A stretch of DNA of 40,242 nucleotides. It comes from Luteitalea sp. (GTDB lineage: Bacteria; Acidobacteriota; Vicinamibacteria; Vicinamibacterales; CAVVIG01). How positions within the stretch are numbered: the first letter of the stretch is position 1; every line of letters starts with the position of its first letter. Location of the stretch: positions 1 to 40,242 of the forward strand of contig WHSN01000015.1 in the NCBI GenBank assembly GCA_009380045.1, in the 5' to 3' direction. This document shows positions 33,435-40,242 of this stretch, piece after piece. The notes under the pieces are model-generated. The model had not been told where the DNA came from. It did no database searches and saw only the letters and a program-made list of their open reading frames with translations. Both the position numbers and the translations under genes were made by a program.

Positions 33435-33905
33435 CTAGTTGCCCGCGACGCCGGCCGCCCGGCGCATACCGGCGGTGACAATCCCGACCTTGTCGACGCC
33501 GGCGCCCTTCGCCGCGTCGATCACTTCGATGATGTCGCCATAGCGGAGCGACTCCGCACCGGCAATGAACATCGTCTTGTCCTTGCGGGTCTCGAAGATG
33601 TCGCGCAGACGGGTCGACAGATCGGCGATCGTGACATCCTGCTTGTTGACCGAAATGCGGCGGTCGGCCGTGTACTCGATGACGATCTGGCTGACGTCGA
33701 TCTCCTGCTGCTGGTTCGCGGTTTTCGTTTCAGCCGGCAGGTTGATGTCCATCCCGCGCTGAGTGAGCGGGAGGGCAGCCATGAAGATGACGAGCAACAC
33801 GAGCAGCACGTCGATGAGCGGCGTCACGTTCATGTCGGCGCTGGCGTGGAGGTTCTCGCCCTTGACGACTTTTTCAGCGCCGTAGTGCTGATGCGCGTGG
33901 GCCAT
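33435..33905 (-). CDS. exbD: ExbD/TolR-family biopolymer transport protein (second copy)
   Basis: 156 aa. A single N-terminal transmembrane helix is preceded by DMNVTPLIDVLLVLLVIFM, with the conserved aspartate that carries the proton. The periplasmic part has the ExbD fold (ISVNKQDVTIADL, KTMFIAGAESLRYGDIIEVI). It works with ExbB to power TonB. Its start overlaps the stop of the first exbD copy as TAATG. It is the last gene of the operon. Confidence 0.93.
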   Translation of the reverse strand: MAHAHQHYGAEKVVKGENLHASADMNVTPLIDVLLVLLVIFMAALPLTQRGMDINLPAETKTANQQQEIDVSQIVIEYTADRRISVNKQDVTIADLSTRLRDIFETRKDKTMFIAGAESLRYGDIIEVIDAAKGAGVDKVGIVTAGMRRAAGVAGN

Positions 33906-34345
33906 TAGTTTGCTCCTGCCGGTGGCGGCGTTTGCGTCCGCGGATCGGTGATCAGGCCGATGTCCTCGATTCCCGCCTGACGGAGCTGGTCCATCGCGCT
34001 CATCACGGCGCCGTACTGCGTGTCTTCGTCGGCGCGAATCAGGACCACCTTCTCGCGCTTGGTTTCGAGAATCTCGTTGATCCTCGTGGTGAGCTCGGCT
34101 TCCTGCACCGGCCTGGCGTTCAGAAACGTCGAGCCGTTGGCGGAGATGGCGAGCACGGTCTGCTCGCTGTTCTCGGGTTTCGCCGTGGTGTTGTCGGCCT
34201 TCGGCAGCGTGACGCTGACGCCCTGCTGCAACATCGGGGCAATCAGCATCATGATGATTAGCAGCACCAGCATGACGTCGACGAGCGGCGTCACGTTGAT
34301 ATCGGATTTGACTCCGCCCTGGGCGCCGCCAAGATCCATAGACAT
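33905..34345 (-). CDS. exbD: ExbD/TolR-family biopolymer transport protein (first copy)
   Basis: 146 aa. It has the same layout as the second copy: DINVTPLVDVMLVLLIIMML with the conserved aspartate, one membrane helix, and a periplasmic domain (KVVLIRADEDTQYGAVMSAMDQL). AGGAG lies about 8 nt before the ATG. Two different ExbD subunits after one ExbB are common in Acidobacteriota and Myxococcota and suggest a mixed ExbD dimer. Confidence 0.93.
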   Translation of the reverse strand: MSMDLGGAQGGVKSDINVTPLVDVMLVLLIIMMLIAPMLQQGVSVTLPKADNTTAKPENSEQTVLAISANGSTFLNARPVQEAELTTRINEILETKREKVVLIRADEDTQYGAVMSAMDQLRQAGIEDIGLITDPRTQTPPPAGAN

Positions 34346-34365
34346 AGGGAACTCTCCTGGACTTT

Positions 34366-34462
34366 CAGGCTCCTCGCCTAAACCACGGGCTTCAGCGCGA
34401 TGGCCGGCCCGGAGCCTGACGACGGAGCCAAACTACGCCGTCTTCTCTTACGCCGTCTTCTT
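34366..34462 (-). other. Intercistronic inverted repeat and duplicated exbB stop region
   Basis: CAGGCTCC (34366-34373) and GGAGCCTG (34411-34418) are perfect 8-bp inverted copies between exbB and exbD. Next to them, the last codons of exbB are duplicated: AAGACGGCGTAA is followed after three bases by AAGACGGCGTAG, giving two in-frame stops. The stem-loop could adjust ExbB to ExbD ratios. Confidence 0.5.
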
Positions 34463-35119
34463 GATGAAGTAGTCGACCAGCTCCGACGACGAGTTGTCCA
34501 TCTCCACATTGAAGTACTCGATGCGGCCGGTCAGGTAATTGTAGAACCAGACCGCCGGAATCGCCACAACTAAACCGAGTGCGGTTTCGACCAGCGCCTC
34601 CGAGATACCCACCGAAACGGCGCCGATACCAGCCGAGCCGCTGGCGCCGATGCCCTGGAACGCGTTGATGACGCCGACGACCGTTCCGAGGAGCCCGACG
34701 AACGGCGCCGTGGAACCGATGGTCGCGAGGGCCGACACGCCCTTCTTCAAGTCGGAGGCGGTGAGCGCCGACGCCCGCTGAATGGCGCGGCGGACCGTGT
34801 CCATGATGTCTTCACGGCTCAAGTTGCTGCCCGACTCCTGCTGGAACTGATATTCCTGCAGGCCGGCGAGGACCACCTTCGCCAGGTGGCTGTAGCGATA
34901 GTTCTTGGAGGACGACAGTGCAATCGCGTCCTTCAAACGCCCATCTTTCAGGTGCTTGGCCACCTGCGGCGCGTACAGCTTCGACTGGTTTCTCGCCTGG
35001 GTATACGTGAAGACCCGCTCGATTGCCACGCCGAACGACCACATCGACATGATGAACAAGATCAACGCCACCGCCTTGGCAACGTAACCCATCTGATTCC
35101 ACATTTCCATCAAATCCAC
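34448..35119 (-). CDS. exbB: ExbB/TolQ/MotA-family proton channel protein
   Basis: 223 aa inner-membrane protein with three predicted helices (AKAVALILFIMSMWSFGVA; the segment around TIGSTAPFVGLLGTVVGVI; ETALGLVVAIPAVWFYN). These match ExbB and TolQ, which form the pentameric proton channel around ExbD. The start is GTG with GGAGGG before it. It follows tonB by 54 bp. Confidence 0.93.
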   Translation of the reverse strand: MDLMEMWNQMGYVAKAVALILFIMSMWSFGVAIERVFTYTQARNQSKLYAPQVAKHLKDGRLKDAIALSSSKNYRYSHLAKVVLAGLQEYQFQQESGSNLSREDIMDTVRRAIQRASALTASDLKKGVSALATIGSTAPFVGLLGTVVGVINAFQGIGASGSAGIGAVSVGISEALVETALGLVVAIPAVWFYNYLTGRIEYFNVEMDNSSSELVDYFIKKTA

Positions 35120-35173
35120 GGCAAACCCTCCATCGAGACGAAGTTGAATTCTGCGGTGTGTTCTGCGACCTGT

Positions 35174-35899
35174 TTACTGCAGCGTGAAGTTCACCGTGAC
35201 CGTCATGATGACCGGAACCGGTACTCCGTTCAGCAAGGTGGGCGTGAATTGCCACTGCTTGACGGCGTCGAGCGCCGCAGCGTCGAGCAGCGGGATCGAC
35301 CTGAGCACCTTCGCCTCCTGCACGCTTCCGTTCGGACCAATCGTCGCCTCGATGATGACCACTCCCTGCACGCGCGCCGACTGCGCGATTGCGGGATAGC
35401 TCGGCTTGACGTCCTTGGTCTTGGTCGGCGGCTTGATGTTGCCGCCGACACGCACCGGGGCTGCAGGCGGCGGCGGGGGCGGCGGCGGCGGCGCCGCCTC
35501 GAGGCCACCGACGATGCCTCCGGTCACGCCTCCGACAACGCCGCCTTCGATGCCGCTGGCGGCATCGCGAACGCCCTGTTCGATCCCCGTTTCAGGTTTG
35601 ATTTCCGAGGGCGCTTCGACCGGCGCGGCCGTGGGATTCACATCCACGATTGGCTGCGGCGCCTGCGCCGCCTGCGGCGGCGGGGGTGGGGGTGGCGGCG
35701 GCGGAGGCGGGGGCGGGGCCGCCACAAACGCCATCATCGACGGCGGCGTCGGCAGCACGTCGGCTGCCATCAGCGGGATGATGATAACGGCCCCGATAAT
35801 CACCGTATGCACGATGATCGAGAGCGGAACCGTATACCATGCCTTGCTGCCCACCTTGATAGACGGCTCGACGATGTCGCCGAACATGTCACGTGGCAC
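35174..35899 (-). CDS. tonB: TonB-family energy transducer
   Basis: 241 aa. One N-terminal membrane anchor (about residues 24-44) is followed by a proline block of 14 prolines, a glycine-rich stretch (GGVVGGVTGGIVGG), a second block of nine prolines and the C-terminal TonB domain (KPSYPAIAQSARVQGVV, KQWQFTPTLLNG). TonB passes energy from ExbB-ExbD to outer-membrane receptors. The start is GTG at 35899, with AGGAGGAG about 8 nt upstream. It is the first gene of tonB-exbB-exbD-exbD. Confidence 0.93.
   Translation of the reverse strand: MPRDMFGDIVEPSIKVGSKAWYTVPLSIIVHTVIIGAVIIIPLMAADVLPTPPSMMAFVAAPPPPPPPPPPPPPPQAAQAPQPIVDVNPTAAPVEAPSEIKPETGIEQGVRDAASGIEGGVVGGVTGGIVGGLEAAPPPPPPPPPAAPVRVGGNIKPPTKTKDVKPSYPAIAQSARVQGVVIIEATIGPNGSVQEAKVLRSIPLLDAAALDAVKQWQFTPTLLNGVPVPVIMTVTVNFTLQ
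35466..35722. repeat. Two G-rich low-complexity tracts in tonB
   Basis: Two blocks of GGCGG/GGGGG words (about 35466-35497 and 35672-35722) encode the two polyproline segments on the minus strand. The plus strand could fold into G-quadruplexes, and such tracts are prone to length change. Confidence 0.6.
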
Positions 35900-35977
35900 A
35901 GATTGTCTCCTCCTCGGGTCTAGCGTGTTCCTGAAGCCCTGGACCCCGCCGACGCGGCGATCCGGTCAAAGGCGGCG

Positions 35978-36007
35978 ATTATAGTCGCTAAAAAATTGGC
36001 GAGTCAA
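35978..36007 (-). promoter_or_regulatory. Promoter of the tonB operon
   Basis: On the minus strand TTGACT (36007-36002) and TATAAT (35983-35978) are separated by 18 bp, the best housekeeping promoter in the window. It would give a leader of about 70 nt before the tonB GTG. Confidence 0.85.
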
Positions 36008-36054
36008 CGCACTCCAGTGAAGTTAGACACCGGAACCCTGAATTCGGCCATCGC

Positions 36055-38541
36055 TCAGGTGCGCTCCGACCCGATCCGCATCCCGTAGAAGGACCGGTGG
36101 ACGAAGAACATCGAGATCCCGAAGAACACGGCGGCAAGGCTGTGGGTGACGAACGGCCCAGCGTCCACGGCCAGCTTGACCGCGAGCTCGACCGCCAGCA
36201 ACCCGAACAGGGTCGTGAACTTGATCACCGGATTCATTGCCACCGACGAGGTGTCCTTGAACGGGTCGCCCACCGTGTCGCCGACCACCGTCGCCGCATG
36301 GAGCGGCGTCCCCTTCGCCTTTAGTTCGACTTCCACGATCTTCTTCGCGTTGTCCCACGCGCCGCCGGCGTTGGCCATGAAGATCGCCTGATACAGACCG
36401 AACAGCGCGATTGAGATGAGGTAGCCGATGAAGAAGTAGGGCTCCAGGAACGCAAACGCCAGCGTCGAGAAGAAGACGGTGAGAAAGATGTTGAACATCC
36501 CCTTCTGCGCGTACTGGGTGCAGATCTCGACGACCTTCTTGCTGTCGGCGACCGAGGCTTTCTCCGTCGAATCGAGCTTGATGTTCGCCTTGATGAACTC
36601 GACCGCCCGATAGGCGCCGGTCGTCACCGCCTGCGCCGAGGCGCCGGTGAACCAGTAGATCACCGCGCCGCCCGTGATCAGCCCGAGGAAGAATGGCGGA
36701 TGGAGCAGCGACAGCTTCTCGAGATTCAGCGTCAGCCCGTTGGTCAGCACGAAGATAATCGAGAAGATCATCGTCGTGGCGCCGACCACCGCCGTGCCGA
36801 TCAGCACCGGCTTCGCCGTCGCCTTGAACGTGTTCCCGGCGCCGTCGTTCTCCTCGAGCAGATCCTTGGCCCGCTCGAACCGCACGTCGAAGTTGTAGTC
36901 GCGCTTGATCGACTCCTTGATGCCCGGCATGCTCTCGATCACCGACAGCTCGAACACCGACTGGGCGTTGTCGGTGACCGGCCCGTAGGAGTCGACGGCA
37001 ATCGTGACCGGGCCCATGCCGAGGAACCCGAACGCCACCAGGCCGAACGCGAACACCGCAGGCGCCAGCATCAGGTCGGACATCGAAGTACCCATGATGC
37101 TGACCAGATACGCGATCGACATCAGCATCACGATGCTCAAGCCGAGCCAGTAGGCGCTGAAGTTCCCGGCCACGAACCCGGACAGGATGTTCAGGGAGGC
37201 GCCGCCCTCATCGGACGATCTGACCACCTCGCGCACATGCGACGATTCGGTCGAGGTGAACACCTTGACGAACTCAGGGATGATCGCGCCGGCGAGCGTG
37301 CCGCAGGTGATGACCGTCGACAACTTCCACCACAGCGACCCGTCGCCAACGTCCGGAATCAGCACGAACGAGACGATGTAGGTCAGCACCACCGACACGA
37401 CCGAGGTGAGCCAGACCAGCGAGGTGAGCGGCGCCTCGAAGTTCATCTTGTCGACGTCGCCGTACTTGCTCTTCGCCATCGCTTCGTTGATGTAGTAGGA
37501 CGCGCCGCTGGCGATGATCATCATGATGCGCATCACGAACATCCACACCAGCAGCTGTACCTGCACGGTCACGCTGCTCACCGCCAGCAGAATGAAGGAG
37601 ATCAGCGCGACGCCGGTCACGCCGTAGGTCTCGAACCCGTCGGCGCTCGGTCCGACCGAGTCGCCGGCGTTGTCCCCGGTGCAGTCGGCAATCACCCCGG
37701 GATTCCGCGCATCGTCTTCCTTGATGTTGAAGACAATCTTCATCAGGTCCGAGCCGATGTCCGCAATCTTGGTGAAGATGCCGCCGGCGATTCGCAGCGC
37801 CGCGGCGCCGAGCGACTCGCCGATGGCGAAGCCGATGAAGCACGCGCCGGCATACTCGCCCGGAATGAAGAGCAGGATGCACAGCATCAGCAGCAGCTCG
37901 ACGCTGATCAGCAGCATCCCGATGCTCATGCCCGATTGCAGCGGAATCGCGTAGATCGGAAACGGCTTGCCGCGAAGGCTGGCGAACGCGGCGCGGGAGT
38001 TGGCGAACGTGTTGACGCGGATGCCGAACCAGGCGACCCCGTAGCTCCCGCCGATGCCAATCAGTGAAAAGATCAGGATCACCGGCAGCGTGACCGCAAT
38101 CGGCTTGTCCGGGATCGGCGACAGCCATCCGAAATACGCGGCAATGATCACCGCGATGAACGTCCACAGCAGCAGAATGAATCGGCCCTGCGTCACCAGA
38201 TAGGTCTTGCAGGTCTCGTAGATCAGCTCCGACACCTCGAGCATCGCCGGATGGACCGGAAGGTTCTTGAGGTGCGTAAACGTCATCAGCCCGAACAGCA
38301 GACCCAGCCCGCAGACAAGCAGGCCGCTCATGAGCAGCGTGCGCCCGTTGATGCCGTTGAAGTCGACGGTTGACAGGTCTGGAACGACGAGGTTCGCTTC
38401 GCCCCCGGTATGCACGACAGTCTGGGCCGGCGGCGCATCCGGCTGGCTCGCCAGCACGGCGCCAGGGGCCAGACCGACCACACCCGCCACCAACAAAAGG
38501 ACCAGCAACCGTCCCACGATCTTCTGCACTGTCGCGCTCAT
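36055..38541 (-). CDS. hppA: Membrane-bound ion-translocating pyrophosphatase
   Basis: 828 aa, longer than the usual 650-770. It hydrolyses pyrophosphate and pumps H+ or Na+ across the inner membrane. The canonical sites are present but altered: GGIFTKIADIGSDLMK, EDDARNPGVIADCTGDNAGDSVG, and the late VVGDTVGDPFKDTS. The potassium-determinant region reads GNTFKATAKP, with lysine where potassium-independent enzymes carry it. A long extra segment precedes it (ESIKRDYNFDVRFERAKDL). The N-terminus has a signal-like helix and periplasmic stretch. It looks like a divergent subfamily; ion specificity cannot be told. Confidence 0.92.
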   Translation of the reverse strand: MSATVQKIVGRLLVLLLVAGVVGLAPGAVLASQPDAPPAQTVVHTGGEANLVVPDLSTVDFNGINGRTLLMSGLLVCGLGLLFGLMTFTHLKNLPVHPAMLEVSELIYETCKTYLVTQGRFILLLWTFIAVIIAAYFGWLSPIPDKPIAVTLPVILIFSLIGIGGSYGVAWFGIRVNTFANSRAAFASLRGKPFPIYAIPLQSGMSIGMLLISVELLLMLCILLFIPGEYAGACFIGFAIGESLGAAALRIAGGIFTKIADIGSDLMKIVFNIKEDDARNPGVIADCTGDNAGDSVGPSADGFETYGVTGVALISFILLAVSSVTVQVQLLVWMFVMRIMMIIASGASYYINEAMAKSKYGDVDKMNFEAPLTSLVWLTSVVSVVLTYIVSFVLIPDVGDGSLWWKLSTVITCGTLAGAIIPEFVKVFTSTESSHVREVVRSSDEGGASLNILSGFVAGNFSAYWLGLSIVMLMSIAYLVSIMGTSMSDLMLAPAVFAFGLVAFGFLGMGPVTIAVDSYGPVTDNAQSVFELSVIESMPGIKESIKRDYNFDVRFERAKDLLEENDGAGNTFKATAKPVLIGTAVVGATTMIFSIIFVLTNGLTLNLEKLSLLHPPFFLGLITGGAVIYWFTGASAQAVTTGAYRAVEFIKANIKLDSTEKASVADSKKVVEICTQYAQKGMFNIFLTVFFSTLAFAFLEPYFFIGYLISIALFGLYQAIFMANAGGAWDNAKKIVEVELKAKGTPLHAATVVGDTVGDPFKDTSSVAMNPVIKFTTLFGLLAVELAVKLAVDAGPFVTHSLAAVFFGISMFFVHRSFYGMRIGSERT

Positions 38542-38635
38542 CTCACCTCACCAATGGTCCGGCTCACCGCCAGACGCTATAGAACCACCCGGCGCCCCCT
38601 CGGGCCCGGCAGACCTCGTCAACAGAAAACGACGG

Positions 38636-38641
38636 ATTATA
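38636..38641 (-). promoter_or_regulatory. Candidate -10 element of hppA
   Basis: A minus-strand TATAAT overlaps the stop codon of the DUF502 gene (GTATAATCC), about 95 nt before the hppA ATG. No good -35 is seen. A weaker TATAGC lies nearer the gene. Confidence 0.4.
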
Positions 38642-39263
38642 CTCGGAAGTCCTGGACCCGGTCGTCCCCGCGCCAACCTCTGACCCGTGACGGCATCGCC
38701 ATCCCCCCGGTCAGGAAGATCCGGATCCCTTCCTCGACGCTGATGTCCGGAAACGTCGCCTTGTCCCGCTCGCAGATGACAATATCGCCCAGATACAGGT
38801 GGTTGGTCGGCACGTAGACGGCCACCAGCGGCTCGGGCCCCTTTCCGCGGTCAACGGTGAACTCTTTCGTCAGAAAGCCGAGCGCATAGCCCTGTTTCTG
38901 TTCGAGCAGAACCACACGCTTGAAGCCGAATTCGTTGTCCGGCGAAAAGGCCACCACCAGCTGCTTCACCGGCGCGTAAATCGTCCGGAAGACCGGCACC
39001 CGCAGCAGATAGCTCTCGCCCCGCTGCAACACACGCTTGCCGATGACGTTGGTCGCCAACGCCCCGACCAGCATCACGCCGAGGGCGGTCGTCAGGATGC
39101 CGAGGCCCGGAATGTGACGCCCGAGAGCGTCCTGATACAACGGTGACGTGAGGCCGTCGACGATCCGGAAGAGCCAGACGAACGCCGCCACCGTGATGAA
39201 CAGCGGCACGGTGACGAAGAAACCGGCGATGAAGCCCCGGCGAAGCCACTGCATCACTGACAT
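38637..39263 (-). CDS. DUF502-family membrane protein
   Basis: 208 aa. Two or three N-terminal hydrophobic helices (GFIAGFFVTVPLFITVAAFVW; LGILTTALGVMLVGALA) are followed by a soluble part with PVFRTIYAPVKQLV and VPTNHLYLGDIVICE, which is characteristic of the DUF502 family. Function is unknown. ATG at 39263 overlaps the uppP stop as TGATG, which is preferred to the ORF-track start six codons earlier. It is coupled to uppP. Confidence 0.87.
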   Translation of the reverse strand: MSVMQWLRRGFIAGFFVTVPLFITVAAFVWLFRIVDGLTSPLYQDALGRHIPGLGILTTALGVMLVGALATNVIGKRVLQRGESYLLRVPVFRTIYAPVKQLVVAFSPDNEFGFKRVVLLEQKQGYALGFLTKEFTVDRGKGPEPLVAVYVPTNHLYLGDIVICERDKATFPDISVEEGIRIFLTGGMAMPSRVRGWRGDDRVQDFRV

Positions 39264-40126
39264 CAGTGGCGCACCATCCACACCACCACGGCCGCCGCCA
39301 ACGCGAGCCGGTACCCCGCGAACACGTCGAGCGAGTGGCTCGCCAGGAACTGAACGAAATACTTCACCGCGAGGTAGCCGACGATGGCCGAGCTGATGAT
39401 GCCGACGGCGAAGAGCCCGGCGGCGCTCCCGCCGAGACCGACGGCCAGCATGTCGGGGAACTTCAGGACCGCCGCACCGAAAATCGCGATGATGCCCAGG
39501 AGGAAAGTAAAGCGTGCCGCTTCCGCGCGTCGGAGGCCGAGCAGCACCGCCACGGTGATCGTGGCACCCGAGCGTGAGACGCCCGGCACCAGCGCAGCCG
39601 CCTGCGCGCAGCCGATCAGGAACCCTTCTGCCATCGTCAGACTCTCCTCATTGCGCTGCTGAGAGCCGATCCGCTCGGCGGCGAGGAGCCCGATCGCGCC
39701 GAGCGACAACGTGGCCGCCGTGACCGCCGGCGACCGGAATCCCTCCTCGATGGCATCGCCAAAAAAGAGGCCGACGATCACCGCCGGAATGCTGCCGACG
39801 GCCAGCATCCAGATCAGACGGGCCGCCTCGGGCCCGCTTCGGACGTCCTGGCGCTCAATCGACACCGCCTGGCCGATCCTGGCGACCCCAGGGTGGAAGA
39901 GCTGCGGCAGCGACTGCAGCATCGCCGCCAGGTCCCGCCGGAAATACACCACGACCGCCAACAGCGTCCCGATATGTATGGCGACGTCGAACGGCAGCCC
40001 GAATCGGTCGGGGTCGAGGCCGAAAAACAGCCGCGCGAGTATCAGATGCGCGGAGCTCGACACCGGCAGAAACTCGGTGAGCCCCTGGACGACGCCGAGA
40101 AGCGCCGCCTGGATGAGTGTTGGCAC
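39263..40126 (-). CDS. uppP: Undecaprenyl-diphosphatase
   Basis: 287 aa polytopic inner-membrane enzyme of the BacA/UppP family. It dephosphorylates undecaprenyl pyrophosphate to recycle the lipid carrier for peptidoglycan and other polymers, and overproduction gives bacitracin resistance. Motifs are GLTEFLPVSSSAHLIL near the N-terminus and PGVSRSGATIT in the middle. The start is GTG. The stop overlaps the DUF502 start. The gene lies 18 bp after the truncated gene at the right edge, so they may be cotranscribed. Confidence 0.94.
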   Translation of the reverse strand: MPTLIQAALLGVVQGLTEFLPVSSSAHLILARLFFGLDPDRFGLPFDVAIHIGTLLAVVVYFRRDLAAMLQSLPQLFHPGVARIGQAVSIERQDVRSGPEAARLIWMLAVGSIPAVIVGLFFGDAIEEGFRSPAVTAATLSLGAIGLLAAERIGSQQRNEESLTMAEGFLIGCAQAAALVPGVSRSGATITVAVLLGLRRAEAARFTFLLGIIAIFGAAVLKFPDMLAVGLGGSAAGLFAVGIISSAIVGYLAVKYFVQFLASHSLDVFAGYRLALAAAVVVWMVRH

Positions 40127-40144
40127 AGATTGCGAGATGTCTGT

Positions 40145-40242
40145 CTAGGATGCGCGCGCCTTGCGCTGCGGCTTCGCCTTGCGCGTGGGCTGATGCGGCG
40201 CCGCGGCCGCGGCGGTCGGGGCGGCCGCCGCCCGCGCCACCG
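40145..40242 (-). CDS. C-terminal end of an unknown gene, cut by the right edge
   Basis: A frame enters from the right edge and ends in TAG at 40145-40147. The visible 30 or so residues are alanine-rich and then basic (HQPTRKAKPQRKARAS). Such a tail resembles histone H1-like or nucleic-acid-binding extensions, but no domain is visible and no family can be named. Confidence 0.5.
   Translation of the reverse strand, partial: VARAAAAPTAAAAAPHQPTRKAKPQRKARAS

Noticed and set aside
36022-36033. GTTAGACACCGG, also found on the minus strand at 28280-28291
   Set aside because: A 12-13 bp match is expected by chance among pairs in 40 kb; positions relative to genes differ.
36700-38067. 455-aa plus-strand ORF rich in histidine and arginine
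   Set aside because: Antisense shadow of the membrane pyrophosphatase.

Overview
The window is a gene-dense, high-GC bacterial chromosome segment made almost entirely of housekeeping and cell-envelope genes. The best guess for the source is an Acidobacteriota genome, possibly class Vicinamibacteria. The reasons are an Oar-like TonB-dependent receptor with an N-terminal carboxypeptidase-regulatory domain, a TonB with two long proline blocks, paired M16 peptidases, a divergent membrane pyrophosphatase, and many GTG/TTG starts with 1-4 bp gene overlaps. This is inferred from gene style, because no rRNA or tRNA gene is visible. No prophage, IS element, CRISPR array or defence island was found.

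Layout, left to right. (1) 1-2.2 kb, minus strand: an operon of an A-type Fe-S carrier (erpA), a Fur-type regulator fused to a rubrerythrin-like domain, a PHP phosphoesterase and probably one more gene cut by the edge. (2) 2.2-11.1 kb: orphan fdhE, class I fumarase (minus) divergent from aspartase (plus), an exported methyltransferase-like protein, thiD, the molybdopterin synthase pair moaE-moaD, prfA-prmC and a HIT protein. (3) 11.3-14.6 kb, minus: an active/inactive M16 peptidase pair plus a HAD phosphatase. (4) 14.6-20.4 kb, plus: ileS-lspA-lgt-rluD-Nudix. The ileS gene carries an unusual in-frame insertion of repeat-like DNA. (5) 20.4-23.4 kb, minus: lon, split by a one-base frameshift, and a DksA/TraR-type zinc-finger protein. 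(6) 23.4-25.9 kb: a gene-free stretch, two divergent genes of unknown function (one with an eight-cysteine zinc-binding head), a 16-bp tandem repeat, and rpmB-ridA. (7) 26.1-33.3 kb: bifunctional rel, a TPR lipoprotein, the TonB-dependent receptor and a DinB-fold protein. (8) 33.4-40.2 kb, minus: the TonB-ExbB-ExbD-ExbD system, a membrane pyrophosphatase, a DUF502 membrane protein, undecaprenyl-diphosphatase and a truncated gene at the right edge.

Functional links. ErpA would supply Fe-S clusters to enzymes such as the class I fumarase, and the adjacent Fur/rubrerythrin fusion suggests iron or peroxide control. Fumarase and aspartase share fumarate and face each other across 31 bp. LspA, Lgt and UppP serve lipoprotein and peptidoglycan export, and TonB-ExbB-ExbD energises receptors such as the one encoded just upstream. 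FdhE and MoaE/MoaD belong to molybdoenzyme biology, but no molybdoenzyme gene is in view.

Four divergent gene pairs share a near-symmetrical TATAAT-like core, and several genes begin only 6-9 nt after a good -10 hexamer, so leaderless transcription is likely. No obviously new system was found. The strongest candidates for a second look are the Fur-rubrerythrin fusion, the ileS insertion, the lon frameshift, the unknown divergent pair at 23.8-25.1 kb, the shared divergent promoters and the divergent pyrophosphatase.
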